From Flavobacterium rhamnosiphilum (GTDB lineage Bacteria > Bacteroidota > Bacteroidia > Flavobacteriales > Flavobacteriaceae), in the NCBI RefSeq assembly GCF_004349195.1, contig NZ_SMLG01000004.1, positions 124,001 to 188,000 on the forward strand: a DNA stretch of 64,000 bases, read 5' to 3'. The notes beneath the pieces were generated by a model. The model was not told the DNA's origin. It saw only the letters and a list, made by a program, of their open reading frames with translations, and did not search any database. The translations under genes were made by a program, and so were the position numbers. This document shows, piece after piece, positions 16,446 through 25,454 of the stretch. Each line of letters starts with the position of its first letter. Positions within the stretch are counted from its first letter, which is position 1.

Positions 16446-17645
16446 TTATTCGTCTTTTAATTTGAATGGATAGTCCCCAAATAAAACGGCTAATTTCCTA
16501 ACGTCATATGTTTTTCGGGTAAATTTATTGGATAATGCAATAATGGTAACGCTTTCTTTTCTCAAAGTAATATAAGCCGATGTGTTGCCATGCCACCAAC
16601 CGTTGTGAAAATAAAAATTTTGCCCTGTCTCCCAATTGACCATTCTGATGCCAAGACCATAGTTTTTAGTGCCTTTGCGCTCATTACTATATCCTTTATA
16701 TACTAGACTTAGCAACTTTGGTGTTAGGAAAGTGGAACTATTTCTGGCTCTGTCAAATTTTAATAAATCACGTGGTGTGGAATAGATATTTTTGTCTCCG
16801 TAAACCGCATCTAAGTAATCTTTTCCAATTTCAACTTTATTTCCTTTATAGGAAGTTACAGCGGTGTCTTTATCTCTTTCATAATCAAAAACATAGGTAT
16901 TTTTCATGCCTAATGGTTCAAAAATGATTTGTTTCATGGCATCTTTGTAAGGGAGTTTTGTGATTTTTTCAATTATTAATGCCAACATGGCATAATTAGT
17001 ATTGCAATAACTAAAACGGGTGTCGGTTTTAAATTCTAAACCAATATCCTTTGTTGCCATGATAGTCAGGATATCTTGATTGGTAAGTATGTTATGCCTA
17101 TCCCAAATCGTTTTGTCGCGATCCGTAAAATAAGCATAATTACGCATGCCGCTTCTGTGGTTCAGTAATGTTTTTATCGTAACGTCCGGATAAGGAAACT
17201 CTTTTAGGATGGTATTCACCTTTTGATCCAAGTCAATTCTTTTCGCATTTATTAATTTTAAAATAGCGGTTGCCGTAATCACTTTACTCACAGAGGCAAT
17301 ATGTAGAGGAGTAGATTTAGTTATTAATGTTTTATCTCTGAAATTAGAGTAGCCTTCGTATTTTTCATAAATAATTTGACCATTTTTAGCAACCAGAAAA
17401 CTTCCGTTTGCACTATTATTGGGCCAGTTTTTTTTGTAAAAAGCGTCAATGGATGCTTTTTTTGAATTAATGTATTCGGCTGTTAATTTTGTCTCTGGTT
17501 TGCTTAACGGCTTCATCTTAGGCAATGTACTCTTAGGGAGTTGGGCATCACTTAATTCTATTTTCTTTTTCTCCTTATTGCAAGAACTCAAAACCAAAAA
17601 GAGGAGGAATATATGTAGTATATTTGTTTTTTTTATAAAATTCAT
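16446..17645 (-). CDS. Serine hydrolase lipoprotein, class C beta-lactamase fold
   Basis: A 399-residue lipoprotein with leader MNFIKKTNILHIFLLFL and lipobox VLSSC. It shows the penicillin-binding-protein-like fold: SVSK (SxxK nucleophile motif), YCNTNYA (YxN) and HNGWW in place of the KTG box. Such proteins act as esterases or D-amino-acid peptidases more often than as beta-lactamases. An in-frame ATG 51 bp upstream would add 17 residues before the signal peptide, so I prefer 17645. It is a single gene between tmRNA and a divergent gene. Confidence 0.85.
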   Translation of the reverse strand: MNFIKKTNILHIFLLFLVLSSCNKEKKKIELSDAQLPKSTLPKMKPLSKPETKLTAEYINSKKASIDAFYKKNWPNNSANGSFLVAKNGQIIYEKYEGYSNFRDKTLITKSTPLHIASVSKVITATAILKLINAKRIDLDQKVNTILKEFPYPDVTIKTLLNHRSGMRNYAYFTDRDKTIWDRHNILTNQDILTIMATKDIGLEFKTDTRFSYCNTNYAMLALIIEKITKLPYKDAMKQIIFEPLGMKNTYVFDYERDKDTAVTSYKGNKVEIGKDYLDAVYGDKNIYSTPRDLLKFDRARNSSTFLTPKLLSLVYKGYSNERKGTKNYGLGIRMVNWETGQNFYFHNGWWHGNTSAYITLRKESVTIIALSNKFTRKTYDVRKLAVLFGDYPFKLKDE

Positions 17646-17664
17646 TTCTGTGGTACTAGAAAGG

Positions 17665-17672
17665 CAAATATA
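17665..17672 (-). promoter_or_regulatory. Possible -7 element of the serine hydrolase gene
   Basis: The minus strand reads TATATTTG, a full match to TAnnTTTG, 20 bp before the chosen start codon. This would give a very short leader. No clear -33 TTG was seen. Confidence 0.35.
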
Positions 17673-17816
17673 TAGAATCAATGTCTTTTGAGGCATTGTT
17701 TTTTCGAAACCTTAACACTATTTTATCAGTACTTAGGCAGAACCATTTTTGTATTATTTTGTGCATCAGCTACTAGTAGTTTCTGGCTTGTGTATTTTAT
17801 TAAAAAAATAAATTCA

Positions 17817-17857
17817 ATTTGGTTTAAATTGTTATATTTGTAACAAATAAACCAAAT
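17817..17857 (+). promoter_or_regulatory. 41-bp palindrome over the promoter of the lysine-dehydrogenase-like gene
   Basis: ATTTGGTTTA at 17817-17826 is the exact reverse complement of TAAACCAAAT at 17848-17857. Inside it, TTGTTA at 17829-17834 pairs with TAACAA at 17841-17846. The centre is TATATTTG at 17833-17840, a perfect -7 element, so the palindrome wraps the promoter core 36 bp before the start codon. A repressor dimer bound here would block transcription. Confidence 0.5.
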
Positions 17858-17893
17858 AAAGTTATAATAAAACCAAATCAAAAGCATAAAAAT

Positions 17894-19096
17894 ATGAAAC
17901 TCGGAATTTTAAAAGAAAGAAAAAACCCGCCTGACAGAAGAGTTATTTTCTCACCAAATGAATTGGCCAGATTAAAACAGCTATATCAAGGTGCTTCTAT
18001 AAAAGTAGAAAGTTCCGATATTCGGGTTTTTACGGATGAACAATATAAAAACTTAGGAATTGAAGTAACCAATGATATCAGTGATTGTGATGTTTTATTT
18101 GGGGTAAAAGAAGTTCCGGTAGAAGATTTAATTCCTAATAAAGCGTACTTCTTTTTCTCGCATACCATAAAAAAGCAGCCTTATAATAGAAAGTTATTGC
18201 AAGCCATTTTAGAAAAAAATATTGATTTATACGATCATGAAACCATTGTTGATTCTCATAATCGCAGGTTAATTGGTTTTGGACGTTATGCTGGAATTGT
18301 TGGTGCCTATAATAGTATAAGAGCTTTTGGAATAAAATTCGAATTATTTAAATTGCCAAAAGCAGAAACACTTTCGGGAAAAGAGGCTTTAATTGAGCAT
18401 TTAAAACGATTGGTGTTGCCACCTTTGAAATTCGTGATTACAGGTAGAGGAAAAGTTGGTAATGGGGCAAAAGAAATTTTGGATGCCATAAAAATAAAAG
18501 AAGTTTCTGTTGAAAATTATTTGACAAAGAACTACACACAACCTGTTTATACCCAAATTGATGTATTGGAATACAACAAACGTAAAGACGGTCAAGTATT
18601 GGATTTTACGGATTTTTATGACAATCCACAGGAATATATTTCTGATTTTGAACGATTCACTAAAGTTTCGGATATTTATATTACGGGACATTTTCATGCC
18701 AATGAAGCTCCAGTAATTCTTACCCGTGAAATGCTACAGTCCAAAGATTGCAAAATCAAAGTCGTTGCAGATGTTTCCTGTGATGTTAATGGTCCAATTG
18801 CATGTACGCTCAGATCATCAACAATTGCGGAACCTTTATACGGGTATTTACCAAGTGAAGATAAAGAAGTTGATGTTTTTCATCCTGCGGCAATTGTAGT
18901 TATGGCGGTTGATAATTTGCCATGTGAGTTGCCAAAAGATGCCAGCGAAGGTTTTGGTGAAATGTTTATGGAACATGTAATTCCGGCTTTTTTCAATGGA
19001 GACAAAGAAGGGATTTTGCAAAGAGCCAAAATCACCGAAAAAGGAAAACTGACTCCAAGATTTAGTTATTTACAAGATTACGTCGACGGGAAATAA
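17894..19096 (+). CDS. Saccharopine dehydrogenase (lysine-forming)-like NAD(P)-dependent enzyme
   Basis: A 400-residue protein of the alanine dehydrogenase/PNT superfamily. The N-terminal domain starts MKLGILKERKNPPDRRVIFSP; a Rossmann domain follows, with FVITGRGKVGNGAKEILDA near residue 185, and later KVVADVSCDVNGPIACT, typical of lysine-forming saccharopine dehydrogenases and their bacterial relatives. The family makes or oxidises saccharopine-like imine adducts with NAD(P). The exact substrate in Flavobacteria is not certain. It is a single-gene unit with its own palindromic promoter and a clean terminator. Confidence 0.8.
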   Translation: MKLGILKERKNPPDRRVIFSPNELARLKQLYQGASIKVESSDIRVFTDEQYKNLGIEVTNDISDCDVLFGVKEVPVEDLIPNKAYFFFSHTIKKQPYNRKLLQAILEKNIDLYDHETIVDSHNRRLIGFGRYAGIVGAYNSIRAFGIKFELFKLPKAETLSGKEALIEHLKRLVLPPLKFVITGRGKVGNGAKEILDAIKIKEVSVENYLTKNYTQPVYTQIDVLEYNKRKDGQVLDFTDFYDNPQEYISDFERFTKVSDIYITGHFHANEAPVILTREMLQSKDCKIKVVADVSCDVNGPIACTLRSSTIAEPLYGYLPSEDKEVDVFHPAAIVVMAVDNLPCELPKDASEGFGEMFMEHVIPAFFNGDKEGILQRAKITEKGKLTPRFSYLQDYVDGK

Positions 19097-19125
19097 ATGC
19101 TGTTTCTTTACTAAAAGATAGATAG

Positions 19126-19155
19126 ACCTGCAATGTAACGTTGCAGGTTTTTTTA
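19126..19155 (+). terminator. Intrinsic terminator
   Basis: ACCTGCAA at 19126-19133 pairs with TTGCAGGT at 19141-19148, followed by seven T. The same 23-bp hairpin occurs in opposite orientation at 20425-20447. Confidence 0.85.
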
Positions 19156-19271
19156 TGGAAATTTATAGGCTAGGAAATGGCTTGGTTTTGAAATATTATA
19201 AATCAATTAACAGCTGAGAATTTAAGGAGCTTGTGTAATTGCCTAATTTTGTTCCAAATTTGAAATTTATA

Positions 19272-20273
19272 ATGGAAAAAAATATTCCGATTTCCCTATT
19301 AGAATTAGCGATAATTACCGAAGATAGCAATGCAAGCGAAACATTGCAAAAAACAAAAGAACTGGCGCAACTGGCTGACGGTTTAAGTTATAAACGATTT
19401 TGGTTAGCCGAACATCATAATATGGCGCACGTAGCGAGTTCTGCCACAGTTGTTTTGATTGGTTATATAGCCAGTCAAACCCAGAATATCCGAGTAGGTT
19501 CTGGTGGTATCATGTTACCGAATCATGCTCCGTTAATTATTGCGGAACAATTTGGTACGCTTGAAACACTATATCCCAATCGGATTGATTTAGGATTAGG
19601 AAGAGCGCCGGGAACGGATGGATTAACTGCACAAGCGATTCGGAAAGATTTCTTCGAGCAATCACAGCGATTTCCTGAAAATGTTGCGGCTCTTCAGGAA
19701 TTTTTCTCAGAGGATAATGCTACTGCAAAAGTGAGAGCTTTTCCTGCAGAAGGGACTAAAGTTCCCATCTGGATTTTAGGTTCCAGTATGGATAGTGCTG
19801 CTTTGGCTGCTGCCAATGGATTGCCATATGCCTTTGCGGGACATTTTGCACCGAAACAAATGTATCAGGCATTTCAATTTTATCGAGATAATTTTAAACC
19901 TTCGGAATATTTAGACCAACCCAAAACGATAGCATGTGTAAACGCAATAGCTGCCGATACCGACGAAGAAGCCGAAAAGTTGTCGACCAGTTTGACTCAA
20001 ATGTTCTTGAATTTGATTCGGAATGATAGAAAACCGTTACAGCCGCCTGTTGATTCGATCGATGGTATTATGAGCGAAGAAGAACATTTTCATGTAAATC
20101 AAATGACTTCTTGTTCATTTGTGGGAAGTAAAAAGAAATTGGAAACAGAATTGAAACAATTTATTAAATATACACTTATTGATGAATTGATGATTACCAG
20201 TCCAATTTTTAATCATCAGGATAAATTGAAAAGCATTCGAATCATGAAGGAAGTAATGGATACTATGAATTAA
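19272..20273 (+). CDS. LLM-class flavin-dependent monooxygenase
   Basis: A 334-residue luciferase-like monooxygenase. The start MEKNIPISLLELAII, the motif RFWLAEHHNMAHVASSAT, the flavin-site loop RVGSGGIMLPNHAPL and DLGLGRAPGTD are hallmarks of the group that includes E. coli YhbW. The reaction is probably reduced-flavin-dependent oxidation of a small molecule that is not identifiable. A TTG start 33 bp upstream is possible, but the ATG at 19272 gives the normal family start. The gene is bracketed by two copies of the same terminator hairpin in opposite orientation. Confidence 0.88.
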   Translation: MEKNIPISLLELAIITEDSNASETLQKTKELAQLADGLSYKRFWLAEHHNMAHVASSATVVLIGYIASQTQNIRVGSGGIMLPNHAPLIIAEQFGTLETLYPNRIDLGLGRAPGTDGLTAQAIRKDFFEQSQRFPENVAALQEFFSEDNATAKVRAFPAEGTKVPIWILGSSMDSAALAAANGLPYAFAGHFAPKQMYQAFQFYRDNFKPSEYLDQPKTIACVNAIAADTDEEAEKLSTSLTQMFLNLIRNDRKPLQPPVDSIDGIMSEEEHFHVNQMTSCSFVGSKKKLETELKQFIKYTLIDELMITSPIFNHQDKLKSIRIMKEVMDTMN

Positions 20274-20302
20274 GGATGGAATTTGCGGTGCTATTTTTTT
20301 AA

Positions 20303-20371
20303 CTTAAATGAACTTACATTCCTTATATGGTTTAAAATTTTCAACATATAAGGAATGTAAGTTCATTTAAG
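20303..20371. repeat. Perfect 27-bp inverted repeat between convergent genes
   Basis: The arm 20303-20329 (starting CTTAAATGAAC) is the exact reverse complement of 20345-20371, with a 15-base loop. It stands between the monooxygenase and fumarase genes. No strong T run follows, so it is more than an ordinary intrinsic terminator, although it could act as one in both directions. Confidence 0.8.
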
Positions 20372-20419
20372 AAATGCCTCAATTATTTAATTTTGCTATC
20401 GATAGATAAATTTAAAACA

Positions 20420-20450
20420 AGAAAACCTGCAACGTTACATTGCAGGTTTT
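20420..20450 (-). terminator. Terminator after fumarase
   Basis: ACCTGCAA/TTGCAGGT hairpin at 20425-20447, an exact inverted copy of the one at 19126-19148. On the minus strand it is followed by TTTTC, 24 bp after the fumarase stop codon. Confidence 0.75.
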
Positions 20451-20473
20451 ACTTTATAAATCAAAATGTATGA

Positions 20474-21871
20474 TTATTTAAGGCTTCCCACCATATCTTC
20501 CGGTTTTACCCAAGCATCAAAATCTTCTGGAGTCACGTATCCTAAACGTACTGCTTCTTCTTTCAATGTTGTCCCGTTTTTATGTGCAGTTTGAGCAATC
20601 TCAGCAGATTTGTAATACCCAATTTTAGTGTTCAAAGCGGTAACTAACATCAATGAATTGTCAACTAATTCTTTAATTCGTTTGTAGTTAGGTGCAATAC
20701 CTTGAGCGCAATGTTCGTCAAATGACATACAAGCATCACCAAGTAATCTCGCTGATTGCAAGAAGTTTGCAGCCATCAATGGTTTGAAAACATTCAATTC
20801 ATAATGACCTTGCATTCCACCAACAGAAATGGCAACATCATTCCCCATAACTTGTGCGCAAACCATCGTTAATGCTTCACATTGTGTTGGGTTTACTTTT
20901 CCTGGCATGATTGAAGAGCCCGGCTCATTTTCCGGAATAAGGATTTCTCCGATTCCTGAACGTGGTCCTGAAGCCAACATTCGTACATCATTGGCAATTT
21001 TATTCAATGAAACTGCCAGTTGTTTTAAGGCTCCGTGCGTTTCTACGATGGCATCATGTGCTGCTAAAGCTTCAAATTTATTTTCGGCAGTTACGAATGG
21101 ATGTCCTGTAAATTCAGCGATATATTCGGCAACTTTTACATCGTATCCATCAGGAGTATTCAATCCTGTTCCTACCGCTGTTCCTCCTAAAGCCACTTCT
21201 GATAAGTGTGCCAAAGTATTTTTAACGGCTTTCAAACCGTAGTTTAATTGCGCTACATAACCTGAAATTTCTTGTCCTAATGTAAGTGGCGTAGCATCCA
21301 TTAAATGCGTACGACCAATTTTAACTACATTGTTGAATTCAACTGCTTTGGCATGAAGTGTATCTCTCAATTTTTCAACACCTGGAATCGTGATTTCTAC
21401 AACAGCTTTGTAAGCCGCAATGTGCATTCCGGTAGGGAAGGTGTCATTTGAAGATTGTGATTTATTTACATCATCATTGGCTTTGATGAATTGCTCGCCT
21501 TCGCCAATGTTGAAACCTTTTAATACTTGCGCACGATTTGCAACTACTTCATTTACGTTCATGTTACTTTGCGTACCTGAACCAGTTTGCCAAATTACCA
21601 ATGGGAATTCATCATCCAATTTTCCAGCTAGAATTTCGTCACAAACAGCACCAATGGCGTCACGTTTTTCGACTGGTAAAACACCTAAATCACAATTGGC
21701 ATAAGCCGCAGCTTTTTTAAGATACGCAAAACCTTCAATAATTTCTTTTGGCATGGAAGCCGATGGACCTATTTTGAAGTTATTTCTTGAACGTTCTGTT
21801 TGTGCACCCCAATATTTATCAGCTGGAACCTGCACTTCACCCATGGTGTCTTTTTCTATTCTGAATTTCAT
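20474..21871 (-). CDS. fumC: Class II fumarate hydratase
   Basis: A 465-residue protein of normal length. It contains the fumarase/aspartase signature [16 protein letters not shown] near residue 318, the N-terminal [18 protein letters not shown] and the [12 protein letters not shown] segment. Fumarase converts fumarate to malate in the TCA cycle; class II enzymes are iron-free homotetramers in the cytoplasm. The gene is transcribed alone. TTAAAGGTTAT/ATAACTTTTAA-type repeats lie just upstream at about 21897-21965. Confidence 0.97.
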   Translation of the reverse strand: MKFRIEKDTMGEVQVPADKYWGAQTERSRNNFKIGPSASMPKEIIEGFAYLKKAAAYANCDLGVLPVEKRDAIGAVCDEILAGKLDDEFPLVIWQTGSGTQSNMNVNEVVANRAQVLKGFNIGEGEQFIKANDDVNKSQSSNDTFPTGMHIAAYKAVVEITIPGVEKLRDTLHAKAVEFNNVVKIGRTHLMDATPLTLGQEISGYVAQLNYGLKAVKNTLAHLSEVALGGTAVGTGLNTPDGYDVKVAEYIAEFTGHPFVTAENKFEALAAHDAIVETHGALKQLAVSLNKIANDVRMLASGPRSGIGEILIPENEPGSSIMPGKVNPTQCEALTMVCAQVMGNDVAISVGGMQGHYELNVFKPLMAANFLQSARLLGDACMSFDEHCAQGIAPNYKRIKELVDNSLMLVTALNTKIGYYKSAEIAQTAHKNGTTLKEEAVRLGYVTPEDFDAWVKPEDMVGSLK

Positions 21872-22096
21872 TTTTTTTGAAAGTTATGTGTTATACGTTA
21901 AAGGTTATGTGATAAGAGTAGGCGCTATCGAAAGACGTTTAACTCTTAACCTATAACTTTTAACTTTAAAAATTGAGCTCAAAAATACGGATAATTCCTT
22001 TTTTATAAAAATTGATTGGTAGTTTTTATGTTTTTTTATTGGTGCGAAAAGGAATTAAACTTACATTTGTGGCTACATTCAAAAATTCCGGAAAAC

Positions 22097-22261
22097 ATGT
22101 TTGAATTTTCACAGTACTTAGGCTTTTTACTTTTCTTAACCATTCTTACTATAGGATTTTGGTTAATGTTTTTTCTTGTAGGTTTCGTTCAATATTGGAT
22201 TGGCGGTGCTCTATGGGAAATGTATAAAGAAAGAAAAGCAAAGAAAGAACAATCAGTTTAA
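22097..22261 (+). CDS. Small single-span membrane protein
   Basis: A 54-residue protein: one long hydrophobic helix (LGFLLFLTILTIGFWLMFF), a short amphipathic part, and a basic tail (KERKAKKEQSV). I start it at the ATG at 22097 because the upstream in-frame ATG at 22016 would add residues of no membrane-protein character. A terminator follows directly. I do not recognise the family; the clean signal-anchor layout and terminator support expression. Confidence 0.6.
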   Translation: MFEFSQYLGFLLFLTILTIGFWLMFFLVGFVQYWIGGALWEMYKERKAKKEQSV

Positions 22262-22275
22262 TCTGTTTGTTAAAT

Positions 22276-22309
22276 AAAAAAAGGATTCATGAAAATGAGT
22301 CCTTTTTTT
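22276..22309 (+). terminator. Intrinsic terminator
   Basis: AAAAAAGGATTCAT pairs with ATGAGTCCTTTTTTT, 15 bp after the small membrane protein gene. Confidence 0.75.
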
Positions 22310-22349
22310 ATGCTTATTACTATCTAATATTTTACTTTTTGTATAAAAA

Positions 22350-22384
22350 GAGAAAGGACCCGTTTTCACGAGTCCTTATTTTTT
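22350..22384 (-). terminator. Terminator of the outer-membrane receptor gene
   Basis: AAGGAC/GTCCTT arms at 22354-22377, running on the minus strand into an A/T-rich tail right at the stop codon of the receptor gene. Confidence 0.6.
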
Positions 22385-24903
22385 TATCCTTGAAAATCAC
22401 CTTCATTTTCATTTTGATTTCGTTTAGGTTGTTCTTTTTCGTTTTTCTGTTTGTTAAAACGATACGTAAACGATAGGCTAAACTGTCTTTCTCTCCATTG
22501 CATTTCACTGTAAGAACTTACAATTCCTGGAAGGTTACTTTCCATCATTCTTTTTCTGGAATTGAATACATCACTAACGTTGAACGAAAGTGTTCCTTTG
22601 TCTTTTAAGACGTCTTTACTGAATGCTATGTTTGCTGCAAAAACTCCTAAACTTCTTCCTTGTGCATTATTTTGTGGACCATTATAAGAGGCATTAGTTT
22701 GCCAGTCAATTTTGTATGGTAACGAAATTTTAGAGGTTAGTCTTGTGGACCATGAAGTGGCTGTGTTATCAAAATTTTGTACAATTTCATTATTTTTAAA
22801 ATCTGTATACGTAAAATCTCCTTGAGTTTCGTTTCTGAAGAAATTGAAGTTACTGTTTAATTTCCACCATTTGAAAGGAGAATAATTTAACGTGAATTCA
22901 AATCCTACTCTATATTCTGTAGCTAAGTTAATAGGTGAACTAATGATAATAGGAATACGTGTATCTTCACCACCATTAATTTGTGTTACCTCACCATTGA
23001 CAACCGTATCTTTACCGTCGACAACAGTGACAATAAAATCACCTGATTCTCTTCTTGCAAATTGAAAAACATCTGTTGTTTTATTTACGTATAAGGAAGT
23101 ATTGAAGGTTAATTTCTCCCATCTTTTAATGTAACCAAAATCAATTGCATCAGAAAATGCTGGATCTAAATCTGGATTTCCAACAAAAATATTGATGTTA
23201 CTGGACAAGTTGCTGAACGGGTTCAACATTCTTCCTCTAGGTCTTTGAATTCTTCGGCTATAGCTTACAGAAGCGCTGCTTTTGTCTGATATTTCATAAG
23301 TAAAGAAAGCACTTGGAAAAAAGTTATTGTACTTTTTAGTGTTGAAATCATTGGTTGCTAGTTGATTGATTTCAATATTGGAATCCTCAAAACGCAATCC
23401 GAAAAGTGCCGAGAATTTATTGATTTTTAAACCATATTGCGTATAAATCGCATTTACCTTTTCCTTGTATTCTAATGTGTTTGTAAAATTTTTATTGATT
23501 ACTCCGTCATTTTCAACCCGATAATCCGTAAGTAATTCTGAGAAATCACCACGATATCCTGCTTCAAACTGGCTTCCTTTTCCAAAAGGCAATACATAAT
23601 CCATTTGAAGTAAATTTCTGCTTTGAGTTTGATTGTTGATGGTATTGTCAAATTTCACCACATTTGTATTTGTAGCTCTATCGGTAATTATAGCATCATT
23701 TACATCGTCGTTTGTAGAAAAGGAACCGTCAATGGTTAATTTATGACCGTCTTTTTTAAATTTCTTAGTGAAGTTAGTTGCAAATTCTACATTCTCACTG
23801 TCGCTATTTTCTAAATTGATACGATTACGAGTGTAATCAAAAGTATTGTCTCTTTTAAAATTATTTTGGAAAACGTTATCTACATTGTCGCCATTACTTT
23901 TTCGATAGTTGAAGGTATTAGTCCATGAAAGAGTCTCACTTAGATACCATTCCATTCCAAAGTTTCCATTATATCCTTTATTATCTCTTTCGTTCTCTCT
24001 TGTTTCATTTACATAATTTTTGGTCGTATTATCAGCATTTAAATATCTTGAATCTGTAAATGCATTTCCGGGATTACTACGATCATTGTATCCCTGAGTA
24101 GTGAAAAGATTAAAGTTTTTGGATTTGTAATTTAATGTACCGCTTAAACCATACGTTTCAGGATAGCCTGTTGAAGCTATAAAAGTTCCGTTTAAACCTT
24201 GATTTTTTCCGTTTTTCAAGATAATGTTTAATAAACCACCACCACCTTCGGCATCATATCTTGCAGATGGATTGGTAATAACTTCTACTTTGTCAATCGC
24301 ATCGGCAGGAATTAATCGCAACGCTTCAGCAATATTAATGGCATTTGATGGTTTTCCATCAATAAGTACTCTTACGTTTTCGTTTCCACGAAGACTTACA
24401 TTTCCTTCAACATCTACCGCAACAGAAGGAATGTTATCTAAAACATCACTTACAGTTCCGCCCTTAACCATAAGATCATTTCCTACGTTGTATACTTTTT
24501 TGTCTAATTTGATTTCAACGGTCGTTTTTTCGGAACGAATAACAACCTCATTCAATTGATTGGCGTCTTCTTCTAAACTGATTACACCTAAATTAGTACT
24601 TACTTTAAGGTTTTTCTGTTTGATTTCATTCAGTTTGAAAGAGATGAATTCAATTTTTATATCGTAAATACCGGGCTTAATCTCAATATCAAACTCTCCT
24701 TTTGGATTTGTAATACCTCCAGCAACTGGTTTTGGGTTATTGGGAATTAAAAAAGTGATTGTCGCGTATTCAAGTGGTTGCTTGCTTATTTTTTCAAGCA
24801 CTTTTCCGGTAATTTTAATTTTTGGGTTCGAACCTTGTTGAGCAAAACTGAACAGGGTTGTAAAAAAGAGAACAAGAATTAAAACGGATTTCATTTTTTT
24901 CAT
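22384..24903 (-). CDS. Outer-membrane beta-barrel receptor with carboxypeptidase-like N-domain
   Basis: An 839-residue protein with a signal peptide ending FSFAQQ. A carboxypeptidase-regulatory-like domain (KITGKVLEKISKQPLEYATI) fills residues of about 27-110. A plug-like domain follows (LDNIPSVAVDVEGNVSLRGN and VRVLIDGKPS), then an outer-membrane beta-barrel of the OMP_b-brl_3 type. There is no SusD partner, so it is not a SusC system. Such receptors are numerous in Flavobacteria and take up metal chelates or small ligands; the ligand here is unknown. The C-terminus is polar (NENEGDFQG) rather than ending in Phe, usual for this subfamily. Confidence 0.88.
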   Translation of the reverse strand: MKKMKSVLILVLFFTTLFSFAQQGSNPKIKITGKVLEKISKQPLEYATITFLIPNNPKPVAGGITNPKGEFDIEIKPGIYDIKIEFISFKLNEIKQKNLKVSTNLGVISLEEDANQLNEVVIRSEKTTVEIKLDKKVYNVGNDLMVKGGTVSDVLDNIPSVAVDVEGNVSLRGNENVRVLIDGKPSNAINIAEALRLIPADAIDKVEVITNPSARYDAEGGGGLLNIILKNGKNQGLNGTFIASTGYPETYGLSGTLNYKSKNFNLFTTQGYNDRSNPGNAFTDSRYLNADNTTKNYVNETRENERDNKGYNGNFGMEWYLSETLSWTNTFNYRKSNGDNVDNVFQNNFKRDNTFDYTRNRINLENSDSENVEFATNFTKKFKKDGHKLTIDGSFSTNDDVNDAIITDRATNTNVVKFDNTINNQTQSRNLLQMDYVLPFGKGSQFEAGYRGDFSELLTDYRVENDGVINKNFTNTLEYKEKVNAIYTQYGLKINKFSALFGLRFEDSNIEINQLATNDFNTKKYNNFFPSAFFTYEISDKSSASVSYSRRIQRPRGRMLNPFSNLSSNINIFVGNPDLDPAFSDAIDFGYIKRWEKLTFNTSLYVNKTTDVFQFARRESGDFIVTVVDGKDTVVNGEVTQINGGEDTRIPIIISSPINLATEYRVGFEFTLNYSPFKWWKLNSNFNFFRNETQGDFTYTDFKNNEIVQNFDNTATSWSTRLTSKISLPYKIDWQTNASYNGPQNNAQGRSLGVFAANIAFSKDVLKDKGTLSFNVSDVFNSRKRMMESNLPGIVSSYSEMQWRERQFSLSFTYRFNKQKNEKEQPKRNQNENEGDFQG

Positions 24904-24999
24904 TTTAAAAAACTTTGGTTACAAACTTTAGATTGTAAAAGTAGAATTTGGTTTAACACTAGAAATCACAAAAAAATGTTAATTAAAAAATTCGAGATT

Positions 25000-25344
25000 T
25001 TATAAAATAAAAGTTGCTACTTTGTCTAATTCTCGGCCTATAATTGCTGTATTTCCATTGATTACAATGGGTCTTTCAATTAGAATGGGATTAGAGATCA
25101 TAGCTTGAATAATTTGTTCATCATTCATTTCTTGGTCTTTAAAATTTTCTATCCAAATTTTTTCTTTTTGGCGAACTAATTCAATAGGTTTTATATTTAG
25201 TTTTTGAATGATAGCAAACAACTCTTCAAATGAAGGAGGGTTTGTCAAATAATTGATGACTTCAAACTCTTTTTCTGATTTTTCTACAAATGCCAGACAA
25301 TTTCTGGATTTTCCGCAGCGTGAATTATGGTATATTTGTATCAT
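25000..25344 (-). CDS. ArsC/YffB-family thioredoxin-fold protein
   Basis: A 114-residue protein with the start IYHNSRCGKSRNCLAF (Cys10, Cys16) and NPILIERPIV near residue 88, the pattern of glutaredoxin-dependent arsenate reductases and the related YffB/Spx group. No ars genes are nearby, so a general thiol-reductase role is as likely as arsenate reduction. It stands alone, divergent from the CPBP gene. Confidence 0.85.
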   Translation of the reverse strand: MIQIYHNSRCGKSRNCLAFVEKSEKEFEVINYLTNPPSFEELFAIIQKLNIKPIELVRQKEKIWIENFKDQEMNDEQIIQAMISNPILIERPIVINGNTAIIGRELDKVATFIL

Positions 25345-25454
25345 ATTTATTAATATATTAGGTTACTGTAAATTGGTATATCAAGGATTTTCAATGATGT
25401 AACAAAAGTAACATTTGCTAAACTAATTAAGTATAAAAACTAAACGAAAAATAG

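Noticed and set aside
20829..21704. Plus-strand frames of up to 137 codons inside fumC
   Set aside because: Antisense shadows of a highly conserved gene; composition follows the fumC codon pattern.
25000..25344. An arsenic-resistance operon
   Set aside because: Only an ArsC-like gene is present, without arsR, arsB or acr3 nearby.
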